From contig WPDH01000318.1 of assembly GCA_019137255.1 (NCBI GenBank), forward strand, positions 39,446 to 103,445: a stretch of DNA of 64,000 nt. The letters are read 5' to 3'. Positions 1 through 9,980 of the stretch are shown piece by piece; position 1 is the stretch's first letter; each line of letters begins with the position of its first letter. The notes beneath the pieces were generated by a model. That model did no database searches, was not told the DNA's origin, and saw only the letters and a program-made list of their open reading frames with translations. The DNA comes from Corinectria fuckeliana (taxonomy: Eukaryota > Ascomycota > Sordariomycetes > Hypocreales > Nectriaceae). The position numbers and the translations under genes were made by a program.

Positions 1-778
1 CCAATTGAGTCTCCGGCAGCTGTGCAAGACCCACCTCACAGTATTCTCACGATGCCTGTCAAAAGCAAGAACCTCCAAGATCTGAGGGGTTTCCCGATTC
101 GTGACGTCCCATGACCACCCTGTAATCACCCGTCCTTCTTGGGATACGCCTGCTCGGAGTATGAGCGTCATAGATTGCAAGATGAACTGGAGCCGGAAGA
201 GGTATCCGGCCAGTTCTGTCCGCTGTGAGTGGTCTGGAGGCCTTTCTGGGCACGCAAGTCGCTCGATACCTCAGCAATTATCAAGACCCAATAGGCCATG
301 TACTCGTTTCACGGACCAAGGAGGACGTTCCACGGATTGTGGCTGCGGTGTTAATGGCAGAGACCCATTTATCCATCATCACGGGGCCAGAACGTGACAG
401 TGATTCAGGGTTAATTCAACAATGGCTCTCGAGTAAATGGGAGCATTGTGTGCCACCGAGAAGGGAGTGCTCGAATCAGCTGGAGCTGTGAATCATCTCC
501 CCCCTCAAATATAAGTATAGCCTGGGCTTGCCCTAGCTCACACATTCTTTCCCTTTCACACATCACTGTATTCGAATTCTGCAAGACATCCTTCACATCT
601 CCAGTTCTCCAGTTCCTCAACTTTGTTTTTTTAATCCGTTTCACTCGTTTTCCCCTTTTCAGTTGTTTCGTTCACCCCCTTCTGTTCTACTACGTTCTCC
701 AACCTTTCTTGTGAGGTACACACTACACACTACAATACACAGGCCCTGTACTATTCTGATCGTTGGTATCCTGTTACG
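1..778. other. Left-edge intergenic sequence, no supported gene
   Basis: No reading frame here has a convincing start, splice pattern or recognisable domain. The last 250 bases before the first gene are pyrimidine-rich with several short CT runs, as is usual for fungal promoters and 5' leaders. A short open stretch around 225-491 lacks an ATG start and I could not assign it; the end of a gene lying to the left of the window cannot be excluded. Confidence 0.5.
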
Positions 779-2603
779 ATGGTCATGGGCCACTCGCCGT
801 CTCGGCCTCCTCGCATATGCGAGCGCGGACACTGTGAGAGGCCAGCACAGCACGACGGGACGTACACTTCGCGCTATTGCCACAAACGTGAGTAGGCCAT
901 CCTTGTCTGGTCATTGATAGTATGCTAACGCCCTCAAGACACATGCTCACTTGGACTGTCCCGCTGCCGACAGCGGAAGGGAAAGGACAAGAAGTTTTGC
1001 AGGATGCGTGAGTCACTTCTGCCTCCTCCCATCCTCTGCCTCCCTAACGAAAGCCAGACCGCACTTGTGCAGAGCCCAACTGCGACGAGGAGAGAACCTC
1101 GAAGCTCACTTCTGCTTGGTGCTGCAATGCTCGTAAGTCCCCATTCCACAGCGAAAACCTCGCCGCGGGAGCACTGCTAACGCGGGAATCGTGGATAGAT
1201 GCTTGCCGCTTCGAGGGCCAACCTGGCAAGCGGACCTGCTCTGAAATGCCCGTCTTGGGCTCCGCCTACTGCGGAGACCATGTACGACAGGCAATCTGCG
1301 TGCTGGAGCTTTGCCGGCTCGAGCAGCTGCCAGGCAGCCGGTACTGCGTGACGCACAAGTGCCAGGCATGCCCGAAAAAGGCGGATCCCGGCCACGACGA
1401 CAGCCGCTGCAGCGAGCACCACGTCTGCTCGGCCCCAGATTGCACTCGATTCTGCCCTATTGGGAAGGACGGCGAGCCTGAGCGCTGCTGCCTCGAGCAT
1501 CACATCTGCCTTGCCATGGGGCAGCACTGTGAAGAAGTTCTTCGCAGCGATCAGTCGTTCTGCGCCGCCCATCGCTGTGGCGTTGCCGGATGTCGACGAC
1601 ACCGAGATCAGCTCCGTGACGAGGAGAATGCCTGGTGCCAGGACCGTAAGTTGGCTTGACGAATCCCATCTATGAAACCTGACTGACATGGCCAGATGCG
1701 TGCACCAAGGGGAACTGCTTGAACCCCATCGGAGACCCGACAGTTCCTTTGTCTCGAAACTGTGTATACCACACATGCCGGCTCAAGGGCTGCCTTGCAC
1801 AGGTCATGGATCAACGCCACCTCTGCGAACTCCACCTCTGCAAAATGCCCATGTGCAACATCGAGACTCCGCCCGGAGACGCCCTCTGCGAGATCCACGG
1901 GTGCAGAGACGCAGACTGCCCGCTCCCTGCCAAAGTTCCAGGCGGGTTCTGCTTCTCACGCGCCTGCGAGCGGCCTGATTGCGGCCATGAGCGGACTGGA
2001 CAGCACGGCGACAAATGGCTGTGCGTCACGCACAGCCTGGACGCGGCACGTGGCGAGGGTTACGATGAAGGTCTCAATCAAGGCCTCAATCAAGACGTCG
2101 ATCAAGACAGGAACACCTCTCGAAAGGAGTACCAAGAGTGGCAGAGAGCGCATCACCGGGAACAGGCAGAAATCCGGCGCCAGCAGCGAAAGGAAGAAGT
2201 CAAGCAGCGAAAGGAAGAAGCCAAGCAGCGGAAACGGGAGGCAAAACTCCGACGCCAGGAAGAGGATGAATGCCGCCGCCTTCGAGAGACGGAACTGTTC
2301 TACGCGGCTATCCACAAGGCAAACGAAGAGATGGCCCAGGAGCGAGCCGAAGAAAAGGAAAGAGGCGAAGCCAGAAAGGCAGCCGTGGGACCTCGCGGAG
2401 AGGGAAAGAGAGGACGCCCAAGAAATCGAGGCATACGAGAGCCCGAGCCATCGCCAACCCCCGTACGCCCCCGAGTGCCTAGAATGCCCAGACGAGGCGG
2501 GGAGCACGAGCCGAGACAGCGACTACACCGACAACTGCCTGTCCAGTTCGATCACTTCAAGCCGATCCACGATTGGTGCATGTCCGTTAACGCTCAACAC
2601 TAG
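779..2603 (+). CDS. Cys/His tandem-repeat (zinc-binding-like) protein with C-terminal coiled coil
   Basis: Five exons, 779-887, 939-1007, 1058-1132, 1199-1645 and 1696-2603, give 535 aa. All four introns (50-66 nt) have GT-AG ends. Residues ~13-346 hold about 14 repeats of 21-27 aa with the pattern C-x4-C ... aromatic-C-x2-H-x-C, ending at the CVTH motif; such spacing suggests structural zinc sites, but that is inference. Every intron is phase 1 and splits the His codon of the repeat, so exons 2 and 3 each encode exactly one repeat and exon 4 about six. Residues ~370-470 are very rich in Lys, Arg, Glu and Gln, contain short DNA tandem repeats near 2180-2245, and should form a coiled coil. There is no signal peptide or membrane segment, so an intracellular protein is likely. 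I do not recognise a named family; cellular role unknown. Start chosen at the first ATG of exon 1; a second ATG lies two codons on. Confidence 0.82.
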
Positions 2604-3760
2604 TTCGACAACATGGAATCTCCCATCTTTTGTGGTTTTGCGGATGAAGCCGCTCAGGATCACAAGCACTGCGCGGCCGCAAGACTTCGTCAGGCCGGCA
2701 GTCGACGGCATCAAAGTATGCATGTATGTTTATTGAAAGTGGAAACTGTACAGAACGCACATGGTATGTTAGGGCATTGGGAGCAGGGAATCCCCACCTA
2801 CGGTTATCTTTTTTGGGAGGCGCCTCGCATTCGAGTGCAACTTGGCGAAACGGAGAACACAAAGCCGGACGGTGAGGTCCGAGGGAAGGGGAGGCAGACG
2901 GCGACATTTGTATGTATAAGGCAGTCCGGAGGGGAAGGGTATCCCGGCGACTGAGGGTGGCATAGGTAGCCAAATAGGAGTTTATCGAACATACCCAGAG
3001 TTCTCGGGCAAACATGGTCGCAAAATAAGCTGAATCTTCCGGTTGAGATGCTGACATCGCCAGGCCCAGAATCCGTAGTCTTCGACAAGCTCACGCATGG
3101 AAGGGCGTTCATTCGACCTCGAAGCTAGAGTAAGAGACCGCCAGAACCAGGCAGAAACCCAAAGAAACATTGCATGCCTCGTAGTTTTCTATATATCTTC
3201 GAGCGCTTCTGGTATTTGGTTATATATGCACTTGTTCTGGGTGAGTGTTTCTTGATCCTTGCTGCGGTCTCATCGGCGCCATCACCCATTGCTTACCTAC
3301 AGCAGCTGCGCCGAACTTGAGAGTTGGCTCTCTCCTTTCAGTGACACAGTTGATTTTCGACACACGTGATACAAGTTAGCACGGCGTAAGACGTTGATAA
3401 CATACGAGAACCAAGTCAGCAAAGTGTCCTTGCACCTTGGCTGTCCTTGACTCCTTGGTCACTGGGCTTCAGATTTCTACTCACAATGGCTGAGATGTCC
3501 CATTATTCTTCAAGCATTGGTAGGCGTTACCATCACTGAATGTCTCGACTTCAAAACACTGAAAGAATGACGTTCCCCAGTTTGAGGAAAAGGGTTTACT
3601 ATTTCCATGATTAATCTCTGGGCATCTATCTTAATCTATTGGAAAGTAAAACCATGCTATATTCTACACCCAAGCTCTAATGGCGATACGTCCTCGAATA
3701 CTGGAGCATAAGAAATGACAGTGACCCAAGCATCTATAGATCGATACCATCATCAATCTC
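2604..3760. other. Intergenic, no supported gene
   Basis: Contains the 3' region of the Cys/His-repeat gene. Short open frames on both strands overlap one another, have no domain and no intron pattern. Nothing else seen. Confidence 0.5.
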
Positions 3761-4279
3761 TTACCAGAGAGCGTCGGAGCACACCATCCACCGCAGCCGA
3801 CACACAAATGTTGCCATACTAACAGCCAGGTCAACCGCAGTCGTGCGTATTTCCCCCCTCAGCGGCTCCTGTATGGTTCCGATCTTTCTCTTTGACGCAG
3901 TATAGACCACGATTGCAAACCGGGCGTAGTGCTCCTCACGAGACCACCCACTCTTGTCCGGGTTTGCCTGCGCGTAGCGGCAGGAAAGAGGCTCAAGCTC
4001 GGAGCGCTCCACCATGTCTTCCACGACCTTTTTGTCTGAAGGCTGAAAATCGAGATTGTCGGCGCCGATGGCCAAGTGAGACAAGTGGTCGTCCCAGATC
4101 TCCTTGTACCCAGTCAAGATATCATCTTGGCATATGAACATTGAACGCTCGATAGTATCCGCCTCGTCTGCCTCGGCAATGTTCACAGACTCGATGATAT
4201 CTGCCACGTCTGCCACGGTAATGTTCAAAGATCCCAGGAAATCCAGGTTGAGAAGTTGAGTAAGAATTTGATGTGACAT
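3761..4279 (-). CDS. Hypothetical acidic protein, 172 aa
   Basis: A single open frame from an ATG at 4279 to a TGA at 3761-3763. The product is mostly soluble-looking and acidic in its first 100 residues, with a repeated short segment (ADVADIIES / ADEADTIER) near residues 24-44 that looks like a small internal duplication. It has no signal peptide, membrane segment or motif I recognise. Amino-acid composition resembles a real protein more than the overlapping frames on the plus strand do, but there is no intron, conserved motif or strong codon bias to prove it. It could be a young lineage-specific gene or a chance frame. Confidence 0.35.
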   Translation of the reverse strand: MSHQILTQLLNLDFLGSLNITVADVADIIESVNIAEADEADTIERSMFICQDDILTGYKEIWDDHLSHLAIGADNLDFQPSDKKVVEDMVERSELEPLSCRYAQANPDKSGWSREEHYARFAIVVYTASKRKIGTIQEPLRGEIRTTAVDLAVSMATFVCRLRWMVCSDALW

Positions 4280-5215
4280 ATCTGCAGCTTCTTTTGGTTT
4301 GACGGAGGAGGATTGTTTTGTGCTGTGAGTTGGAGTTGTGAGAGGGATAAGTTTCGTGCAACCATGCTTGAATTTATAGAAGTGGCCCGTATTTCCTCCC
4401 TCGCCTGGAACATTAATAATACCGTCAGCAAGGAGCCGCCATTGTTCATCGTTGATATCGTGTCAAAGCGAATTGTCTAGATGAGACAAAGCAGGCGCTT
4501 TCAACGTGGCGCACCAGGTAGTCGTCTCTTAACCCACCAACAATGCCTTTGTTCAGGAACCTACGTGAAAAGCCTCGTCCTTGCCTTAGAGTCCGACCGT
4601 TGCCAACAACCTCCATGGAATCTCAAGGGTCGTTGCGAGGTGTTCTTCCTTCATAACAAAGGATGTCGCAGCCTCGCCGACCCTGTGCTTTGTCAACCCT
4701 GTTCGCTTTGATCACCCGCATGTAGCTTGGTCAATCTCGCGCTTGATTCTCCACAGGAAAGTTAATCAGCTGCTCAAAATAGTCTAAGATGCTTCTAAAG
4801 CGTGACTTGGGCGTGGCAGTGAAGAGAGTAATGGAGGAGGAGTGATACAGATTGACTTGCGCGATGGGAGTTCACTAGACAAGGGGCCTATCTGGTTCGG
4901 TGCAGAGTGACGGCAATTCAGCTCTCAAGATTGGCACAGGGTAAGTTAATGAGTATTTTTATTTCGGCTCTGAATGATAATGGTGACTTAATATGCCTCT
5001 ACGGCTTGCCTGGCATCCTACACTGCCTTGTTATCAGGGCTGTGCGAGTGGCTCTGTAGGGCTTTGTAGTGCTTAGTAGTGGAATAAATCTGACGCATTT
5101 TCAGATTGTGGCAAGCGGCAGTCAAAGCGATGGCTGCCAGCAAACTTGGCTCTGCCAAAGCCGCAAAATAAGCTCGGTGAGGGACGAAGCAGCACCGACG
5201 CCTTGAGCCACGGCC
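4280..5215. other. Intergenic, no supported gene
   Basis: No convincing coding signal. A 76-aa frame at 4481-4711 has an ATG but no domain. A short 13-codon frame at about 5130 ends just before the DUF5071-like gene and could be an upstream ORF in its leader. Confidence 0.45.
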
Positions 5216-6010
5216 ATGATCGCCGCACTGGACGCAGATTCCTTTGCTGCTGAGGTACCGGAGGTTCTGTCATCTGCGAGCAGGCGGCTGTTCCAAGAAC
5301 GCAGATGGAATGAAAACCCATTTGCCGACATCGAGCTCATCCGATCTTGCGCATCCGAACCCCCGACAATCGCGGTAATCTCACAGGCGATGCGACCACC
5401 GTTCAAAGACCGGGACGCCTTCAATCTCGGCTGGACCGCCTTCCACGAGGTTGTCGATGAACTTCCCACCGAGGCGATGCGGCACTACCGCCCTGCCCTA
5501 GAAATGCTCTCCGCCGCAGAGCCTCTCGATGCGAGCACCGCATCATCACCCGACGCCGCAGCCACGACGTTGCAGCGGGAGAGCCAGGACTGGATACGCT
5601 ACCTCGACGACCCCGAGGCCGCCTGGGTTCCGGCGCACAAGGCCGACCGCGTCGGCGAGCGCAGCCTGCAGGACCGGGTCGCGACGGCGGAGCAGATGCG
5701 CCCGCACGTCCCGGCGCTCCTCGGGTGGCTGGCCGATGCGAACTGGCCCCCGTTCCCGGAGGCGACGGTGGAGCCGATCCGGGACCTGTTTGCGAGGGAG
5801 CGGGGGGACGGTGGATGGCTGCTGAACGTGCTGGAGTTTGTGGCCGAGTGCGTCCCGGTCGGGCCGCTGTGGGAGGTGCTCAGGCCGGAGGTGCGGGCGA
5901 TGGTGGATGATACCAGGGGGGATGAAGGTGACTGGGAGCTAGCAGATTGCGCACGACGATGGTTGGCAACGCTGGAGGCGTGGAAGGGGCAGGTAACCAT
6001 TAAAGAATAA
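5216..6010 (+). CDS. DUF5071-like protein
   Basis: Single-exon gene, 264 aa. The C-terminal half (about residues 155-260) has the layout of the DUF5071 family: a predicted helical region with a PALLGWLADANWPPF segment, equivalent to the family's Leu-Trp-Leu ... Asn-Trp-Pro core, then a Gly-Trp-Leu-Leu helix, an acidic stretch and a final helix with Ala/Cys-Arg-Arg-Trp-Leu. The N-terminal ~120 residues are less conserved. The family is best known from bacteria and its function is unknown; no catalytic motif is visible. The coding part from 5500 on is strongly G/C at third positions. The start at 5216 is the first ATG in frame; an out-of-frame ATG at ~5130 is followed quickly by a stop. Absence of introns and a bacteria-rich family make horizontal origin possible but unproven. 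Confidence 0.7.
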   Translation: MIAALDADSFAAEVPEVLSSASRRLFQERRWNENPFADIELIRSCASEPPTIAVISQAMRPPFKDRDAFNLGWTAFHEVVDELPTEAMRHYRPALEMLSAAEPLDASTASSPDAAATTLQRESQDWIRYLDDPEAAWVPAHKADRVGERSLQDRVATAEQMRPHVPALLGWLADANWPPFPEATVEPIRDLFARERGDGGWLLNVLEFVAECVPVGPLWEVLRPEVRAMVDDTRGDEGDWELADCARRWLATLEAWKGQVTIKE

Positions 6011-6782
6011 AAGCAGCCGTTCCACCTTGGCCATGGAAAGAGACGTGTCTGCTCCAGGTCCGCACCAACGGGCCGGGGTGTCTACGATAGCCTCACCTCC
6101 ATCCAACAAAGCAAATGCGACTGGCGAGGGAAACCATTGAAGACGGCTGGCACGCGCGCTGAAGGCAATCATACATAACAAATGCGCCCACTCCAGCCAG
6201 CCAGTCAGCCCACCCGACGAAGGCACCGGCCGGCCTATTCTTATCCGCATCGCGGGGTGCATCACGATTGCGCGCGCTTACCAGCACCGCATCATTGGTG
6301 CCATGCGTCCTTCGCTGCGGGTCTGGCCACCGGTCCACCACCACGGCCTTTGCAAGTTCCCACGCACCGTGGCCGAATGGGCGGTCAGCCGTGGCCCGGC
6401 ACGTTCGAGACCGGCCGCGTGTGAGGAGTGATTGGGAAGCGTGGGATCGCCGCCTTTCTGTGACGGGCATGGTCGCTGTGATGGAAGGATCCCTGCCGCA
6501 ATGGCTGGCCTGACTTAGACCGTGTGTCGGCCCAGGCCGAATAACTAGGTCGGTAGGACGACGGCATTTCCTTTTATTGCCTTGCTCTCCTCCTCCCAAG
6601 CCTGGATCGGGTTCGTTTCTTCTATTCACTCGCAGGCGAGACTGATAACTGCTGGTCAACTATTTTCCCTAATAATCATCCATCCAAGCCTCGACGCATC
6701 CATCACCAACGACGACAAACACAGAACCACCCAACCAACAACACAGGCACTCTCTTCAAAGTACCCTCGCACCACAACCACC
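6011..6782. other. Intergenic and promoter of the small membrane-protein gene
   Basis: Open frames on both strands here overlap and show no domain. The final ~120 bases are C/A-rich with CAACCA-type runs, typical of a fungal 5' leader, and end in a strong start context for the gene at 6783. Confidence 0.45.
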
Positions 6783-7046
6783 ATGGGCGGCAACCTCTCC
6801 TCGACGTTCGTGCCCGACACCTCGGGCGTTGTCTTCAGCCACCAAGACCGGGCCTCGGGCCTGCGGCTCATCGTCTTCTGGGCGGCCTCCCTCTACGGCT
6901 GCGCGATGATCTTCAGCACCTGCGCCCTCATCGACCGGTGGAAGGGGCCCTACGACAAGATCAGAACGGGGTTCGGGTCCGTCATGGCGGCGTTGTTGCT
7001 GTCCACGGCTTGGCCGGTGGTGATGGCGTACCTGCTGATGTCGTGA
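6783..7046 (+). CDS. Small two-TM membrane protein with myristoylation-like N-terminus
   Basis: Single exon, 87 aa, starting at an ATG in a very good context (ACCACCATGG). The protein begins Met-Gly-Gly-Asn-Leu-Ser-Ser, which fits the N-myristoylation pattern (Gly2, small/polar residues, Ser at position 6). Two hydrophobic segments follow, at about residues 28-48 and 65-86, separated by a short loop containing a Cys, Asp-Arg-Trp and Lys. The longer open frame beginning at 6582 would add residues of UTR-like composition and is less likely. Homologous short membrane proteins exist in fungi to my knowledge, but I cannot name a function. Confidence 0.65.
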   Translation: MGGNLSSTFVPDTSGVVFSHQDRASGLRLIVFWAASLYGCAMIFSTCALIDRWKGPYDKIRTGFGSVMAALLLSTAWPVVMAYLLMS

Positions 7047-7572
7047 CGGAGCGGGCTTCGAGAGTGGCGGTGATGACACGCGGGTATGCGAATCGGAGAA
7101 CAGGACGGCGCGTCTTTATGGATCGGCAATGGGAAGGCATGGGAAGGAAACACACGGCCATGTTGGATTTGTAAACTACGGACTGAACGGTTATCAGCGA
7201 ATTGCCTTGCTTCGACGGCGTTGAACGACGCGAGCAACCTCGATCGTGCGAGATGGAAAGGGAGGACCGATATTCAGCGACACGGGCTGGGAATGCGCCC
7301 ACTACTTTATTTAATACAATAAATATCCGAAGAATTTAGAATTTGTGGCTATCATACCTCTGCTGTACTTCGTATCTCTCGGCCGTGCAAAGTACTCAGC
7401 TCCCTTACCCTTAAACTAGCCGTCCAGCATAAAGCCCACCTCTGCTGACGTTGCTCTGGCCTGTCCGGCTTCTCTTGCCAATCATCAATTCAGGCATGTC
7501 TAAGCGACGAGATATTGTCTTCATCGTCCTCAAGTGGATTGGACAGAACCTTCCCGTCATTCCCCATTGTGA
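7047..7572. other. Intergenic between convergent genes
   Basis: 3' regions of the small membrane protein (plus) and the CofD-like gene (minus). Plus-strand open frames near 7086-7322 lack any domain. Nothing else seen. Confidence 0.45.
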
Positions 7573-9125
7573 TCAGCCCACCAACGTGTTCCGCCGGCTC
7601 CGATCCGAGCGGGAGTCCTTTCTGCCGATAATGGATTCAAGGGCCTGTGTGAGAGCCTTCGCATCATATCTCCCACCCCTCCCCGCCTCGTCCTTCGGGC
7701 CGTAGAGCCTCGTCGCATCAATCCCTAGCTGGCCGAATTGCCGCTTGTCGACCTTGGGCGCGCTCGGCCCCTCGATGTAGATGACATGGGTGACGTACTG
7801 GCAGTACTCGTCTTCGTCGGGCTTCGGGAGGCCCCGCGAGTCGGTGCAGGCGTTTGCGATGGCGGCCACAAAGTCCAAGCCGGAGAACGGGTCTGTGGAT
7901 GGCCCGGTTTCGCGATCGGTAGTGCCGTTCAGTATCAGGATCTTGTTTCGGATCAAGGGACTGGATATGGCCTGACCCACTCCCCGGAGAACAAGACTAG
8001 GTATTAGCGACGTAAAGAGAGACCCGATGCTGTAGACTATGCTGTTTGTGGCACGAAGTGCGTCCAAGACTCGCGGGTTGGCGGGAATCCTGATTTCCTG
8101 GCCGTATGGGTTGATGTACCATATCCGGTCGATCCTGGAGGGGAGATCTTCCTCCTGGTCCTTGGAAAAGTCAATGGCGGGCCGTCTCAGTGCGGGAAGT
8201 GTGCCTGGCATGTTTGCGTCCTCCACCTTGTCGTGCTCCCACGTCTCGTGTCTCATGAGCGCGGGACTGTGCATCCCGGCGCTGGTTCCGGGAACCGCAG
8301 CCGTGGGCGCGCTGGGGTGGGAGATGTCGTTCTGGCCGGTGATGACGGTGCCATCCTTCAAGCCAGCAGCAATGTGATGGGCAAAGTTCGAGTTGAGCGC
8401 CGGCAGGACAGCAATACGGTCGGGGACTGCGCAGATGGAGCTCAGGAGGTAGATGGCGGCCTCGAAGCTGCCGGTGGACAGCCTGGCGCCCGTGAGGAAC
8501 AGGTTGCCTATGCTCGCGCCGGAGTAGTCGAACCTGCTGCTGGGCCTCATCCGCTTGATGACTTCGAGATTGAAGCTGTTCAGGTACGAGCGTATAAGTT
8601 CGCGCTTCGGCGACGAGATGTCGGCCCAGAGCGGGTGCGATGCTTCCAGAATCTCAAACCACTCGGCCCTCGCCTCGCCATAGACCTTCGGCAGACGGTG
8701 GTTGAAGAAGTGCTTGATGGCCGCCGTCTCCGAGCCCCCGTCGTCGGGGATGAGCCTCACCAATCGTGACCTCACGTCTCCAATGCCTAGCTTGCAGGTC
8801 AGCCAAGCTGAGTGGGACTCGTCCTGCATCGGCGAGTAGTTAGTGTAGGGGCGGTACCTGGCCCGCCAAAGACCCGGATCAGCTCGCTGGTGCTTCCGCC
8901 GTTGTCCGAGATGGGGATCACATAGCTGAGCTTGCACTGGTTGGCTTCCCGGACGCTCTCAAAGACGTCTACGAGATTGTTCGCGGCGCTCCCGCCGGAA
9001 AAGACGACGATGCCGCTCAGGGTGGCGGGGGTTGGAGTGCCGATGGTCCAGGGCGTGTTCCGTCCGGCTGGCCTGCTTCCACTTGGGAGCTGGAGTCCAC
9101 TATGGTTGAAGCTATTCTGAGCCAT
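7573..9125 (-). CDS. CofD/YvcK-family protein (UPF0052-like)
   Basis: Two exons, 9125-8858 and 8786-7573, joined by a 71-nt GT-AG intron, give 493 aa. The N-terminal half shows the hallmarks of the LPPG:Fo 2-phospho-L-lactate transferase CofD / YvcK fold: FSGGSAANN (44-50), SDNGGSTSEL (73-82) and GGPGIGDVRSRL (87-98), the last formed exactly across the splice junction, which supports the intron. Further along come an SIGNLFLTGA motif and a region on RIAVLPALNSN. In archaea and bacteria this fold makes coenzyme F420 (CofD) or binds UDP-sugars to steer cell-wall growth (YvcK). Fungi do not use F420, so the substrate here is unknown. A ~70-residue insertion of low complexity lies around the middle. 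No signal peptide. It is divergent from the oxidoreductase gene at 9981. Confidence 0.85.
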
Positions 9126-9980
9126 GGAAAGACTCGCGCAACCACTGCAATTCCCGGGGGATCAAGTTGTCGACTGTTCAATAGAAGCTGACAGCTGTCC
9201 AGAGTCGTCATTGTTGCTGGGCCTCTGGTCCATGACTTTACCGGGGCATCCTTAGCCGGATTTCGCCAGGTCACTAGGTATGGATAGTTGCATCTCACCA
9301 TCCATCAAGGCCCTTCCTCGACTACCTAGGCCTACGGCTTGAGGCTGACCGGCGAGTGCAAGAAAATATAAGCTTAAATTCACGATGCATCTAAAAGTCC
9401 GACGTCAGAGCCGCCGGACCTGTGTACGGAGTACCGCAGTAATCACCGTCTGCGAAATGATTCCATGCCATCCATCCACTAACTACCGCGTAACGTTATC
9501 TACGCGGGTAGCACCTCGGCAGTTCGGACAGCCCAACCCAATGAGGCAGAGTTCCCCCTCACAGATCCTGTCTCTGCCACGCCCACGGCCGTTCATGGAG
9601 CCGACCTTCCGAATCAAGCATTAAGGTACTGGCTGTACAGTAGGTAGCCAAGCAACAAGTAGCGTGCCATCTCTGAATCAGCATGTTTCTCCCCGCCGTC
9701 GATCACGTCAAACACTTGGAAGGCCCCACGACCGACGTCAGGAAGCCCTTTGTCCGGACGGTTGGAGCTGGACGGAGTGGACAAGAAGTCCGCGATCCCA
9801 CTTATCCTTACAAATCAACCCAAATCTCAAAGGGCCGGCACATCCTAAAGAGAAGCACCTATGCTACCCTTTGCAGCACTCTATATCTGAACGGCAAACC
9901 ACCTGAAAAATAATCAGCAGCCACACCGACTCTCACTTTTCACGTCTCCCGACCTTCCGGCAACTGACTCAGAACTCAAC
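9126..9980. promoter_or_regulatory. Shared upstream region of divergent CofD-like and MDR genes
   Basis: 855 bases separate the two divergent start codons, so this stretch must contain both promoters. The side next to 9981 is C/A-rich like a 5' leader. I see no clear TATA box or known operator. Open frames inside it are short and without domains. Confidence 0.4.

Noticed and set aside
1762..2736. 324-codon plus-strand frame overlapping exon 5 of the Cys/His-repeat gene
   Set aside because: It loses the Cys/His repeat, is rich in Ser/Arg/Thr from a shifted reading of the coiled-coil part, and has no domain. It is a shadow of the real frame.
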